Assembly (NCBI RefSeq): GCF_024347615.1 | Contig: NZ_AP025508.1 | Coordinates: 3,805,575-3,869,574 of the forward strand | Reading direction: 5' to 3' | Origin: Vibrio splendidus | GTDB lineage: Bacteria; Pseudomonadota; Gammaproteobacteria; Enterobacterales; Vibrionaceae | DNA length: 64,000 nt | Shown here: piece by piece, positions 32,629 to 42,134 of the stretch | Numbering within the stretch: the first letter of the stretch is position 1 | Layout: every line of letters starts with the position of its first letter | The notes under the pieces: generated by a model | What the model saw: the letters and a program-made list of their open reading frames with translations, nothing else | What the model was told of the DNA's origin: nothing | The model's database searches: none | Position numbers and translations under genes: made by a program

Positions 32629-34152
32629 CTACACAGCTTGAGCTGAAAGTTGTTTCAGCAAGCGATCCATCGCTCGATAGCCAAGCGCCTCCGATAAATG
32701 CTTCTTTTCAATCTGCTCGTTACCCTCTAAGTCTGCAATAGTTCGCGCTACCTTGATGATTCGATGATAGGCACGAATCGATAAACCCAATCGATGCAGT
32801 GCGGTCTCGAGAAACTCCGCATCTTCGCGTCGCAATGGGCAATACTTTTCAATTTCTCGGCTACCTAACAGTGCATTCGACTTATGGTTTCGAGATAACA
32901 TCAACTGACGCGCTTGTTTAACTCGTTGCTTCACGACTTGAGTGGTTTCTCCACGATCGCCTCCTTCGGCTAACATCCCTTTGGGCAATAGAGGGATCTC
33001 CAATGACATATCGAATCTATCCAATAATGGCCCAGATAAGCGGTTGAGGTAGCGCAGGATAATTTGCGGGTTCGCTCGAGCTTGATTGCCCTCGTAATAA
33101 CCTGTTGGGCTTGGGTTAAGTGCACCGACTAATTGAAAGCGAGCAGGAAAGCGAGTCTTACCCGCGACACGGGAGATAATGATTTCACCCGACTCTAGCG
33201 GCTCTCGCAGTGAATCAAGCACCTTACGCTCAAACTCTGGCATCTCATCAAGAAACAATAAGCCATTATGCGCCAAAGATATCTCACCGGGGCGAGGTAT
33301 CGAGCCACCACCGACCAATGCTGCCATCGAACTCGAATGGTGTGGGGAACGGAAAGGTCGTTGTTTCCAGTTGTATTGATTAATCTCTTGTTGCGTTAAA
33401 GAAGCCACCGAAGCGGTTTCCATCGCCTCGTCGTCACTCATCTCAGGTAACAAATCGCGCAATCGAGAAGCCAACATGGTTTTCCCAGTTCCAGGCGGGC
33501 CGAGAAAAAGTAGGTTATGGTTACCAGCAGCAGCGATCTCCAGTGCTCGCTTACCTTGCTGCTGGCCAATAATATCTTGTAAGTCACGATTATCAGACAC
33601 ATCGACATGATGATGCTCGGTTCGATATAAACCAAGCTGAGCCTGGCCACACATATCCGCACAAACCTCTAGCAAGGTTTGCGCTGATTTATGGGCCCCC
33701 TTGCCGACTAAGGCCGCCTGATCACCATTGTGATGTGGAACCACTAAGCATCGCTCGACACTATCGGCGGCTAACGTCGCAGGCAGAACGCCCTTTACCG
33801 AGCGCAACTCTCCTGACAATGCCAACTCACCGATAAATTCATGTTGAGCTATTTTTGATGTCGGAAGCTGATCTGACGCCACCAAAATCCCAAGCGCGAT
33901 TGGCAGATCGAAACGTCCTCCCTCCTTAGGTAAATCAGCAGGCGCGAGGTTGACCGTGATCCTTTTCGATGGAAATTCAAAGCGAGAATTGATGATGGCA
34001 CTCCTGACTCGATCTTTAGATTCCTTGACCGTCGTTTCAGGTAGCCCCACCAATGTAAACCCAGGCATACCGTTGCTTATATGCACTTCAACGGTCACTT
34101 CTGGTGCCTCTACTCCCACACTAGCCCGGCTGTGAATTATCGCGAGTCCCAT
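32629..34152 (-). CDS. comM: ComM/YifB, Mg-chelatase-like AAA+ helicase
   Basis: ComM is a hexameric AAA+ helicase that promotes branch migration during natural transformation. The 507-residue product has an N-terminal Lon-like ChlI domain (MGLAIIHSRASVGVEAP start), the AAA+ core with Walker A GPPGTGKTM and Walker B LLFLDEMPEF, the GALNPSPTGYY sensor region, and a C-terminal Mg-chelatase domain. The ATG at 34152 is preceded by AAAGGAAAG, so I prefer it to an upstream in-frame start. In E. coli the homologue yifB sits next to ilvL, and the same divergent arrangement with ilvLGMEDA holds here. With dprA it makes two competence genes in this window. Confidence 0.95.
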   Translation of the reverse strand: MGLAIIHSRASVGVEAPEVTVEVHISNGMPGFTLVGLPETTVKESKDRVRSAIINSRFEFPSKRITVNLAPADLPKEGGRFDLPIALGILVASDQLPTSKIAQHEFIGELALSGELRSVKGVLPATLAADSVERCLVVPHHNGDQAALVGKGAHKSAQTLLEVCADMCGQAQLGLYRTEHHHVDVSDNRDLQDIIGQQQGKRALEIAAAGNHNLLFLGPPGTGKTMLASRLRDLLPEMSDDEAMETASVASLTQQEINQYNWKQRPFRSPHHSSSMAALVGGGSIPRPGEISLAHNGLLFLDEMPEFERKVLDSLREPLESGEIIISRVAGKTRFPARFQLVGALNPSPTGYYEGNQARANPQIILRYLNRLSGPLLDRFDMSLEIPLLPKGMLAEGGDRGETTQVVKQRVKQARQLMLSRNHKSNALLGSREIEKYCPLRREDAEFLETALHRLGLSIRAYHRIIKVARTIADLEGNEQIEKKHLSEALGYRAMDRLLKQLSAQAV

Positions 34153-34275
34153 AACTTTCCTTTGTCTTTGATTTAAAAGTATTCGCTCTGGGTATTCGTT
34201 GCTCACCAAAGCGATAAGGTTGTTATATAGCTTGGTGGAATGGTGTTTTAATGTGAAAAAAGAATGACATTTTCC

Positions 34276-34303
34276 TTGTCATACTGCAGATTTGTGTGAT
34301 AAC
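34276..34303 (+). promoter_or_regulatory. Candidate promoter of the ilv operon
   Basis: TTGTCA (34276-34281), 16 bases, then GATAAC (34298-34303), a moderate sigma-70 match. A start near 34310 would place the leader peptide start about 45 bases into the transcript. Confidence 0.5.
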
Positions 34304-34355
34304 ACTAGAGATGTAGACTTTTACTGAAGACAATAAACGAGAAAACTCGAATATT

Positions 34356-34445
34356 ATGATTTTTAACGCTCGCATTTACGCACTGATTAACCTGATTATC
34401 GTAGTCATTATTAAGACTGCGCGGGGGCGAGTGGGAAGAAAGTAA
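34356..34445 (+). CDS. ilvL: ilv operon leader peptide IlvL
   Basis: This 29-residue leader peptide reads MIFNARIYALINLIIVVIIK, then TARGRVGRK. Twelve residues are Ile, Leu or Val, seven of them Ile, with the run LIIVVII at 13-19. Translating it measures charged branched-chain tRNAs, and stalling at the run should prevent formation of the terminator at 34451-34498. It lies at the expected place between comM and ilvG. It is shorter than most gene-finding cut-offs. Sequence similarity to E. coli IlvL is low; the composition and context carry the call. Confidence 0.88.
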   Translation: MIFNARIYALINLIIVVIIKTARGRVGRK

Positions 34446-34450
34446 CCACG

Positions 34451-34498
34451 AATTAGAAAAAACCCCCGCACTGAAAAGTCCGGGGGTTTTTTCTAATT
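34451..34498 (+). terminator. ilv attenuator terminator
   Basis: The extended stem AATTAGAAAAAACCCCCG paired with CGGGGGTTTTTTCTAATT is a strong terminator between ilvL and ilvG. Its 5' arm CCCCCGC (34463-34469) can instead pair with GCGGGGG (34421-34427) inside the ilvL coding sequence, giving an antiterminator. Confidence 0.9.
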
Positions 34499-34624
34499 TA
34501 GCGATTCGATTTTTATAATTTTTATTATTTTCGGCCTTGCCGATTTACAGGAAGAATGGGAGCACAAGATGTGCAAAGACAACGGAAACAATGACCAAAA
34601 TAAAGGTAATACGGAGGGATTACG

Positions 34625-36271
34625 ATGAAAGGCGCAGAACTAGTCGTATCCGCACTCAAGCAACAAGGCATTGAGATCGTATTTGGTTACCCAGGTGGTG
34701 CCATCATGCCAATCTACGATGCACTTTATGACGGCGGTGTTGAACACATCCTTTGTCGCCATGAACAAGGTGCTGCAATGGCTGCCATTGGTATGGCGCG
34801 TGCAACACAAGACGTGGCTGTTTGTATGGCAACCTCAGGCCCAGGCGCGACTAACCTAGTAACAGGTCTTGCTGATGCCTTTATGGACTCCATCCCACTC
34901 GTCGCTATCACTGGTCAAGTTGCTAGCTCCCACATCGGTACCGATGCATTCCAAGAAATGGATGTGATTGGTATGTCTCTGTCATGTACTAAACACAGCT
35001 ACCTCGTTACCGATATTGAAGATCTTGCGCCAACATTGGCTGAAGCATTTATCGTTGCAAAAGCAGGGCGTCCCGGTCCGGTTATTGTCGATATCGCTAA
35101 AGATGTTCAACTAGCCGAATCCCCTGTAAAAATTCTTCCTGAATTTACACCACCAGCCATTCCTGTTGTGACAACGGATGCTATTGAACAAGCTCAGTAC
35201 TTCCTGTCTCAAGCGACTCGTCCTGTTTTATACGTAGGTGGTGGCGTTCAACTGGCGAAAGCAACCGATGCAGTTCGCGAGTTTTTACGCCTTAACCCAA
35301 TGCCGGCCGTAAGCACACTGAAAGGCTTAGGCACTATCGAACGTGACGACCCGCACTACCTTGGCATGCTTGGTATGCACGGCACTAAAGCCGCTAACCT
35401 AGTGGTTCAAGAAAGTGACCTGTTGATTGTTGTTGGCGCTCGTTTTGATGACCGAGTAACAGGCAAGCTTGATACTTTTGCTCCTCACGCAAAAGTTATC
35501 CATATCGATATCGATGCGGCAGAGTTCAGTAAACTGCGCCTTGCTGATGCGCCAATTCGCGGTGACATCAACAAGATCCTGCCTCAACTAGAACTGAGCC
35601 AAGACATCTCATCTTGGGTTCACCACTCAGAAGGCCTTCGTAGCTCATTCAAGTGGCGCTATGACCACCCTGGTGATCTGATCTTTGCTCCACTACTGCT
35701 AAAGCAGTTATCAGACATGATGCCAGCAAGCTCTATCATTTCGACGGATGTTGGCCAACATCAGATGTGGGCCGCTCAGCACATTCAGCCTCGCGATCCT
35801 CAAAACTTCATCACCTCAGCCGGTCTAGGCACTATGGGCTTTGGTTTACCAGCCGCTATGGGTGCATCGGTTGGCCGTCCTGATGACCAATCTATTCTTA
35901 TCTCTGGTGACGGTTCATTCATGATGAATATACAAGAGCTTGGCACGCTAAAGCGTCGTCAGATCCCAGTGAAGATGGTGCTTCTGAATAACTCTCGCTT
36001 GGGCATGGTTCGCCAATGGCAATCTCTGTTCTTTGATGGCCGACACAGTGAAACCATCTTGGATGACAACCCTGACTTCGTCATGCTCGCGAAAGCATTT
36101 GATATCCCGGGCAAAACCATCACGCGTAAAGAAGAAGTAGAGCCAGCATTGAAAGAGATGCTAGAAAGCAAAACCGCTTACCTACTTCATGTTCTTATCG
36201 ATGAAGAAGAAAACGTATGGCCATTAGTACCGCCAGGTGCTTCAAACAGTGAGATGTTGGAGAACACATAA
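34625..36271 (+). CDS. ilvG: Acetolactate synthase II large subunit IlvG
   Basis: IlvG is the TPP- and FAD-dependent catalytic subunit that makes acetolactate and acetohydroxybutyrate, the first shared step of Val, Leu and Ile synthesis. The 548-residue product has the three TPP-enzyme domains: N-terminal [15 protein letters not shown] with the catalytic Glu in [11 protein letters not shown], the central FAD domain, and the C-terminal TPP motif GDGSFMMN...LLNN. The gene is intact, unlike the frameshifted copy of E. coli K-12. ACGGAGGG precedes the start. ilvM follows after one base, so the subunits are translationally coupled. Confidence 0.97.
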   Translation: MKGAELVVSALKQQGIEIVFGYPGGAIMPIYDALYDGGVEHILCRHEQGAAMAAIGMARATQDVAVCMATSGPGATNLVTGLADAFMDSIPLVAITGQVASSHIGTDAFQEMDVIGMSLSCTKHSYLVTDIEDLAPTLAEAFIVAKAGRPGPVIVDIAKDVQLAESPVKILPEFTPPAIPVVTTDAIEQAQYFLSQATRPVLYVGGGVQLAKATDAVREFLRLNPMPAVSTLKGLGTIERDDPHYLGMLGMHGTKAANLVVQESDLLIVVGARFDDRVTGKLDTFAPHAKVIHIDIDAAEFSKLRLADAPIRGDINKILPQLELSQDISSWVHHSEGLRSSFKWRYDHPGDLIFAPLLLKQLSDMMPASSIISTDVGQHQMWAAQHIQPRDPQNFITSAGLGTMGFGLPAAMGASVGRPDDQSILISGDGSFMMNIQELGTLKRRQIPVKMVLLNNSRLGMVRQWQSLFFDGRHSETILDDNPDFVMLAKAFDIPGKTITRKEEVEPALKEMLESKTAYLLHVLIDEEENVWPLVPPGASNSEMLENT

Positions 36272-36272
36272 C

Positions 36273-36557
36273 ATGAAAAGATACCTATTAGACATCAAAG
36301 CCGATGATAAGCCAGTACTACTAGAGCGTGTTCTTCGTGTTATCCGTCACCGTGGCTTCATCGTTAAGCAAGTCGCGGGCACTCAAAACCACGAAAGCAA
36401 GGTGGCGAGTGTAGAGATCATTGTCGACAGTGACCGTCCGATCTCTTTTTTGGTAAACCAAATCGAAAAGCTGTGGGATGTACGTTCCGTTGACGTTATC
36501 TCTATCAGTCGTAATGAATTGCCAAACAACAACTTACAGCAAAAGATAAACGCATAA
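36273..36557 (+). CDS. ilvM: Acetolactate synthase II small subunit IlvM
   Basis: IlvM is the regulatory subunit of acetolactate synthase II. The 94-residue product MKRYLLDIKADDKPVLLERVL carries a single ACT domain (RVIRHRGFIVKQV..SVEIIVDSDRPI). The ATG at 36273 lies one base past the ilvG stop, the usual coupling; a longer in-frame start within ilvG is unlikely. The next gene, ilvE, begins 12 bases on with AAGGAACC as ribosome binding site. Confidence 0.94.
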   Translation: MKRYLLDIKADDKPVLLERVLRVIRHRGFIVKQVAGTQNHESKVASVEIIVDSDRPISFLVNQIEKLWDVRSVDVISISRNELPNNNLQQKINA

Positions 36558-36569
36558 GGAACCGCAAAC

Positions 36570-37538
36570 ATGACAGCTAAAACAGCAGACTATATTTGGT
36601 TTAACGGTGAAATGGTTCCTTGGGCAGAGGCGAACGTTCACGTCCTGACTCACGCAATGCACTACGGTACTTCTGTGTTTGAAGGCGTTCGTTGTTACAA
36701 CACGCCAAAAGGGCCGGTAATCTTCCGTCACCCAGAGCATGCAAGACGCCTAAAAGACTCAGCGAAAATCTACCGCTTCCCTATTCCTTTTACTGAGGAA
36801 GAAATTATGGAAGCGACTCGCGAAACGCTACGCCAAAATAAGCTACAGTCTGCGTACATACGCCCACTGGGCTTTGTTGGTAACGTTGGTTTGGGTGTCT
36901 GCCCGCCAGAAAATACTGAGATGGATCTGATCATCGCTGCGTTCCCTTGGGGTTCTTACCTAGGTGAAGAAGCGCTAGAGAATGGTGTAGATGCGATGAT
37001 TTCAAGCTGGAATCGTGCCGCGCCAAATACTATCCCTACCGCTGCGAAAGCTGGTGGTAACTACCTATCTTCATTACTGGTTGGTGGTGAAGCTCGTCGT
37101 CATGGTTACGATGAAGGTATCGCACTGAGCGTCGATGGTTACCTTTCAGAAGGTGCTGGCGAGAACATCTTTGTGATTCGTAATGGTGTGTTATCAACGC
37201 CACCAGCAACCAGCGCGATTCTACCGGGCATCACCCGTGATTCAATCATGACACTAGCAAAAGACATGGGTTACGAAATCCGTGAAGAGAACATTGCTCG
37301 TGAAGCGCTATACCTTGCCGATGAAGTATTCATGACAGGCACAGCTGCAGAGATCGTTCCGGTTCGCAGTGTAGACAAAATTACAGTAGGTGAAGGCAAA
37401 CGCGGTCCTATCACTGAAAAAGTTCAAGCAGCTTACTTTGGTTTATTCAATGGAACCACTGAAGATAAATGGGGCTGGTTAGACTACGTTTATCCAGCAG
37501 ACCATGCGTCAGAAAGCCAAACACAAACAAATAAGTAA
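36570..37538 (+). CDS. ilvE: Branched-chain amino acid aminotransferase IlvE
   Basis: IlvE is the PLP-dependent class IV aminotransferase that makes Val, Leu and Ile from their 2-oxo acids. The 322-residue protein shows DYIWFNGEMVPWAEANVHVL at the start, HALHYGTSVFEG-like HAMHYGTSVFEGVRC, the PLP-lysine region AAKAGGNYLSSLL and the cofactor-phosphate-binding SEGAGENIF and LPGITRDSI. It is slightly longer than E. coli IlvE (309), through a polar C-terminal tail SESQTQTNK. It lies between ilvM and ilvD in the operon. Confidence 0.97.
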   Translation: MTAKTADYIWFNGEMVPWAEANVHVLTHAMHYGTSVFEGVRCYNTPKGPVIFRHPEHARRLKDSAKIYRFPIPFTEEEIMEATRETLRQNKLQSAYIRPLGFVGNVGLGVCPPENTEMDLIIAAFPWGSYLGEEALENGVDAMISSWNRAAPNTIPTAAKAGGNYLSSLLVGGEARRHGYDEGIALSVDGYLSEGAGENIFVIRNGVLSTPPATSAILPGITRDSIMTLAKDMGYEIREENIAREALYLADEVFMTGTAAEIVPVRSVDKITVGEGKRGPITEKVQAAYFGLFNGTTEDKWGWLDYVYPADHASESQTQTNK

Positions 37539-37571
37539 GCAACAGCCAAATATTTTATAAGGATTTAAACA

Positions 37572-39413
37572 ATGCCAATCTATCGTTCAGCAACGACAAC
37601 CCACGGACGCAACATGGCTGGTGCGCGCGCTTTATGGCGTGCAACTGGCGTTAAAGATGATGACTTCGGTAAGCCGATCATCGCGGTTGTAAACTCTTTC
37701 ACTCAATTTGTTCCAGGCCACGTTCACCTTAAAGATATGGGTCAGCTGGTTGCGGGTGAAATCGAGAAAGCGGGTGGTATCGCAAAGGAATTCAACACCA
37801 TCGCAGTCGATGATGGTATCGCAATGGGCCACGGCGGCATGCTGTACTCACTGCCATCACGTGAGCTTATTGCAGACTCAGTAGAATACATGGTCAATGC
37901 ACACTGTGCGGATGCAATGGTGTGTATCTCTAACTGTGACAAAATCACTCCGGGAATGATGATGGCAGCAATGCGCCTTAACATCCCAGTGATCTTTGTA
38001 TCAGGCGGCCCAATGGAAGCAGGTAAAACCAAGCTTTCAGATCAGATCATCAAGCTCGACCTTGTTGATGCAATGATCCAAGGTGCCGATCCAACGATTT
38101 CAGATGAGCAAAGTGAGCAAGTAGAACGTTCTGCATGTCCAACCTGTGGTTCATGTTCAGGTATGTTCACAGCGAACTCAATGAACTGTCTAACAGAAGC
38201 ACTTGGCCTATCTCAACCGGGTAACGGTTCAATGTTGGCGACGCACGCAGACCGTGAAGAGCTATTCATCAACGCGGGTAAACGCATCGTTGATCTAACC
38301 AAGCGCTACTACGAGCAAGATGACGAGTCAGCACTACCTCGCAACATCGCAAATCGCGCAGCCTTTGATAATGCGATGGCGCTTGATATCGCAATGGGTG
38401 GCTCAAGTAACACAGTACTTCACCTTTTAGCCGCTGCTCAAGAAGGTGACATTGATTTTGATATGGATGATATCGATGAGATGTCTCGTCGTGTTCCGCA
38501 CCTTTGTAAGGTTGCTCCTTCAACACCGAAATACCACATGGAAGACGTTCACCGTGCTGGTGGCGTAATGGCTATCCTAGGTGAGCTTGATCGTGCTGGC
38601 CTACTGAATAATCAAACTCGCACCGTACTTGGCCTAAGCATGCAAGAGCAGCTCGCTCAATACGACATCATGCAAACAGAAGACGAAGCCGTGCTTAAGT
38701 TCTTCCGTGCAGGTCCTGCGGGCATCCGTACCACCAAAGCTTTCTCACAAGATTGCCGTTGGGATCGTCTAGATGACGACCGCAAAGAAGGTTGTATTCG
38801 TACCAAAGAAAACGCGTTCAGCCAAGAAGGTGGCCTAGCGGTACTTTCAGGTAACATCGCCGTTGATGGTTGTATCGTTAAGACCGCGGGGGTTGATGAA
38901 GAAAACCTTAAATTCCAAGGTCCTGCAATCGTATTCGAAAGCCAAGATACGGCAGTAGAAGGCATCTTAGCGGGTAAAGTAAAAGCAGGCGAAGTGGTTG
39001 TCATTCGTTACGAAGGTCCTAAAGGCGGCCCGGGTATGCAAGAAATGCTCTACCCAACGACTTACCTAAAATCGATGGGTCTAGGCAAGTCTTGTGCTCT
39101 TCTAACCGATGGTCGTTTCTCTGGTGGTACATCAGGTCTTTCTATCGGTCACGCTTCTCCAGAAGCAGCAAGCGGCGGCGTAATTGGTCTAGTGAACACA
39201 GGCGATATCATCACTATCGATATCCCTAACCGCTCAATCACGCTTGATGTGGCTGAAGATGAACTAGCAGTACGTCGTGAAAAACAAGATGCATTAGGCT
39301 GGAAACCAGAAAACCGTCAACGTGAAGTGTCTTTCGCACTGAAAGCTTACGCAAGTATGGCGACAAGTGCCGACAAAGGCGCTGTGCGTGATAAGTCTAA
39401 GCTTGAGGGTTAA
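37572..39413 (+). CDS. ilvD: Dihydroxy-acid dehydratase IlvD
   Basis: IlvD is an iron-sulfur dehydratase of the Val/Ile pathway, converting 2,3-dihydroxy-isovalerate or methylvalerate to the 2-oxo acids. The 613-residue product has the cluster cysteines in [15 protein letters not shown] and [19 protein letters not shown], and the family signatures NPSGG-like [24 protein letters not shown]. Length equals the E. coli enzyme (616) within a few residues. ilvA follows after 2 bases. AAGGATT precedes the start. Confidence 0.97.
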   Translation: MPIYRSATTTHGRNMAGARALWRATGVKDDDFGKPIIAVVNSFTQFVPGHVHLKDMGQLVAGEIEKAGGIAKEFNTIAVDDGIAMGHGGMLYSLPSRELIADSVEYMVNAHCADAMVCISNCDKITPGMMMAAMRLNIPVIFVSGGPMEAGKTKLSDQIIKLDLVDAMIQGADPTISDEQSEQVERSACPTCGSCSGMFTANSMNCLTEALGLSQPGNGSMLATHADREELFINAGKRIVDLTKRYYEQDDESALPRNIANRAAFDNAMALDIAMGGSSNTVLHLLAAAQEGDIDFDMDDIDEMSRRVPHLCKVAPSTPKYHMEDVHRAGGVMAILGELDRAGLLNNQTRTVLGLSMQEQLAQYDIMQTEDEAVLKFFRAGPAGIRTTKAFSQDCRWDRLDDDRKEGCIRTKENAFSQEGGLAVLSGNIAVDGCIVKTAGVDEENLKFQGPAIVFESQDTAVEGILAGKVKAGEVVVIRYEGPKGGPGMQEMLYPTTYLKSMGLGKSCALLTDGRFSGGTSGLSIGHASPEAASGGVIGLVNTGDIITIDIPNRSITLDVAEDELAVRREKQDALGWKPENRQREVSFALKAYASMATSADKGAVRDKSKLEG

Positions 39414-39415
39414 CT

Positions 39416-40960
39416 ATGAGTGATGACACCTCCACTCCCAAAAAACAAAGTGGCGCAGATTATCTGCGCCAGATCCTGAGAGCGCCGGTTTACGAAGCGG
39501 CAATCGTGACACCTCTGCAAGATATGCCACGCTTAAGCGCTCGTATCGGTAATCAGGTTCAGCTAAAACGAGAAGACCGTCAGCCGGTACACTCGTTTAA
39601 GCTGCGCGGTGCTTACAACATGGTTTCAAGCCTTTCTGAACAACAGAAAGCAGCCGGTGTTATCGCAGCATCCGCAGGAAATCACGCACAAGGTATGGCG
39701 TTATCTGGCTCTAAGTTAGGTATTCAAACCACAATCGTGATGCCGAAAACGACACCGGATATCAAGGTTGATGCAGTACGCGGATTTGGCGGTAAAGTCG
39801 TTTTACACGGCAGTAATTTCGATGAAGCGAAAGCGGAAGCGGAACGTCTGTCGGCTGAACATGGCTTCACCTTTGTTCCTCCTTTCGATCACCCACTGGT
39901 GATTGCTGGGCAAGGCACTATGGGTATGGAGATGCTGCAGCAAAACGGCCACATGGATTATATCTTTGTGCCGGTTGGTGGTGGTGGCTTAGCCGCTGGT
40001 GTTGCAGTGCTTATCAAACAACTGATGCCAGAGATTAAAGTGATTGCGGTAGAGCCTGAAGACTCGGCTTGCTTGAAAGCAGCACTGGATGCGGGTGAAC
40101 CAGTGGTACTGGATCAGGTCAGCATGTTTGCTGATGGTGTTGCGGTTAAACGCATTGGTGAAGAAACCTTCCGTCTTTGCCAACAGTACATTGATGGTCA
40201 TATTACCGTCTCTAGCGATGAAATCTGCTCTGCGGTAAAGGACATCTTTGAAGACACCCGTGCGATTGCTGAGCCTTCAGGAGCGCTTGCTCTGGCAGGC
40301 CTTAAGAAGTTTGCAGAACAAAACAAACTGCAAGATAAGCAATTGGCGACGGTATTGTCTGGTGCAAACACCAACTTCCACGGTCTACGTTATGTCTCTG
40401 AGCGTTGTGAATTGGGTGAGAAGCGAGAAGGTCTACTTGCGGTAACGATTCCAGAGCGACAAGGTGCGTTCCTAGAGTTCTGTAACATTATTGGTGGTCG
40501 AGCGGTGACTGAGTTTAACTACCGCCACAACGACGAAAGCCTGGCGAATATCTTCGTTGGTGTACGTCTACAAGGTGGACAAGAAGAACTCGAACACATC
40601 ATCAATGACTTACGTGAGGGTGACTACGCGGTTGTCGACTTGTCTGATGACGAGATGGCAAAGCTGCACATTCGTTACATGATTGGCGGTAAACCATCGA
40701 AGCCATTGAAAGAACGTCTTTACAGCTTTGAGTTTCCTGAATACCCAGGTGCATTGATTAAATTCCTTGATACCTTAGGGACTCACTGGAATATCAGCCT
40801 GTTCAACTATCGTAACCATGGTGCCGATTACGGTCGAGTGCTGTGTGGCTTCGAACTCGGTGATGATGATTTAGCTCAGTTCTCTACACACTTAGAAGAA
40901 CTTGGCTACCAATGCAAAGATGAAACCGATAACCCTTCCTACAAGTTTTTCTTGTCTTAA
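39416..40960 (+). CDS. ilvA: Biosynthetic threonine deaminase IlvA
   Basis: IlvA deaminates threonine to 2-oxobutyrate, the committed step to isoleucine, and is inhibited by isoleucine. The 514-residue product has an N-terminal PLP domain with the Schiff-base Lys in PVHSFKLRGAYNM, the SAGNHAQGMA loop and the GGGGLAAG phosphate loop, then two C-terminal ACT-like regulatory domains (from about residue 330). The presence of the regulatory part separates it from the short catabolic TdcB. It is the last gene of ilvLGMEDA and is followed by a terminator. Confidence 0.97.
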   Translation: MSDDTSTPKKQSGADYLRQILRAPVYEAAIVTPLQDMPRLSARIGNQVQLKREDRQPVHSFKLRGAYNMVSSLSEQQKAAGVIAASAGNHAQGMALSGSKLGIQTTIVMPKTTPDIKVDAVRGFGGKVVLHGSNFDEAKAEAERLSAEHGFTFVPPFDHPLVIAGQGTMGMEMLQQNGHMDYIFVPVGGGGLAAGVAVLIKQLMPEIKVIAVEPEDSACLKAALDAGEPVVLDQVSMFADGVAVKRIGEETFRLCQQYIDGHITVSSDEICSAVKDIFEDTRAIAEPSGALALAGLKKFAEQNKLQDKQLATVLSGANTNFHGLRYVSERCELGEKREGLLAVTIPERQGAFLEFCNIIGGRAVTEFNYRHNDESLANIFVGVRLQGGQEELEHIINDLREGDYAVVDLSDDEMAKLHIRYMIGGKPSKPLKERLYSFEFPEYPGALIKFLDTLGTHWNISLFNYRNHGADYGRVLCGFELGDDDLAQFSTHLEELGYQCKDETDNPSYKFFLS

Positions 40961-40980
40961 GAGTTAAGCTATCGAACCAA

Positions 40981-41007
40981 AAGAGCGAGTATTTACTCGC
41001 TCTTTTT
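40981..41007 (+). terminator. Terminator of the ilv operon
   Basis: The stem AAGAGCGAGT/ACTCGCTCTT with an ATTT loop is followed by TTT. Confidence 0.85.
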
Positions 41008-41056
41008 ATTTGAGCGTTTCCGATAAACCTCACACGATCCTATTTCAAATAGATCA

Positions 41057-41971
41057 TTAAAGTGCTTTACGATGATCCAACCAATCTTGGTGCAGCTGTT
41101 CACTTGATCCTAGATATTTGACCATCCATTCGATCAATTTATGGTTGTCATCTTTTCTCCACACCAAACAACAGTGACTCTGCGGGCTAGGCTCCGGTAG
41201 TATTTTTTCCACCAGCAAGCCTTGTTCGATAATAGGCGCGGCAATATGCCTTGGCATGTAACCCACCCCAACACCATTCTTGAGGCACTCTATCGCACTG
41301 TACCAATTAGGTAATAGAAGACGTCTCTGACTCGCATAATGGCCAGTGTGACGCTTTGGCAGTACACTAGAGGTATCATCCAAACAGATCGCGGGATACT
41401 GGCTAACAAAGGCTTCATTAAGGTTTTGCTCTCGTACACATGGGTGACTGGGTGACATCACAAATGCCCAATCTAACCGCCCCATATCCTTAACTTCAAA
41501 GTCACCGCCAACCGGAATCGCCGAAGTGGCTCCAATGACGACATCGGCCCTCCCCTGTGCAATAGCTTCCCAAGAACCATTAAACACTTCCATGTTGATC
41601 TGCAGCTCAGCGAACTCAAAGGTTTGATAAAACTCTTCAATCATCGGCTTCATCTTGTCGAGCTTAACCACGTTATCAAGGGTTAGACGTAAGGTTTTCT
41701 TCCAACCACGCGCAGCTCGACGAGTTTGCGCACTGAGTTCTTCCATCTGTCTCAGCAGTTGACGAGCCTCTTCAATAAACAGCTCCCCAGCAGGCGTCAG
41801 CTCTACTTTTCTTGGTAAGCGTCTGAAAAGTAGAACATCAAGCTCTTGCTCTACCTGCCTAACCCCATAGCTGATCGCCGATGGTACTTTGTGCAATTGC
41901 TCTGCAGCCGCAGTGAAGCTGCCCAAGCGAGCAACGGTATCAAGCATTTCTAACGAGGATTTAGAGAACAT
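41057..41971 (-). CDS. punR: LysR-type activator PunR
   Basis: This 304-residue LysR-family regulator has an N-terminal winged helix-turn-helix (LEMLDTVARLGSFTAAAEQLHKVPSAISYGVRQ) and a C-terminal substrate-binding domain (from about residue 90). Its sequence features, including VFNGSWEAIAQGRADVVIGAT and AIPVGGDF, match E. coli YdhB/PunR, which activates the purine nucleoside transporter gene punC. It is divergent from a punC homologue, with 163 bases between them; LysR sites are probably there, but I could not define one. The role is inferred from similarity and context. Confidence 0.88.
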   Translation of the reverse strand: MFSKSSLEMLDTVARLGSFTAAAEQLHKVPSAISYGVRQVEQELDVLLFRRLPRKVELTPAGELFIEEARQLLRQMEELSAQTRRAARGWKKTLRLTLDNVVKLDKMKPMIEEFYQTFEFAELQINMEVFNGSWEAIAQGRADVVIGATSAIPVGGDFEVKDMGRLDWAFVMSPSHPCVREQNLNEAFVSQYPAICLDDTSSVLPKRHTGHYASQRRLLLPNWYSAIECLKNGVGVGYMPRHIAAPIIEQGLLVEKILPEPSPQSHCCLVWRKDDNHKLIEWMVKYLGSSEQLHQDWLDHRKAL

Positions 41972-42134
41972 AAGCCTTCAAATTTTTTGATTGATAACTA
42001 CATATTTTAGCGTTTTATTTTATCAGCTCTGAAAAATAGAATGTCAGCATAAATAAACAGGGGTTCTTTCTCCTGAGTATCTAACAATTTTTTTGATGAT
42101 AAAAACATCACTACCTTTAGCTTAATGGCATCTT

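Noticed and set aside
34153..34260. CRP-S (Sxy-dependent) site for comM
   Set aside because: I found no TGCGA-N6-TCGCA pair in the region upstream of comM.
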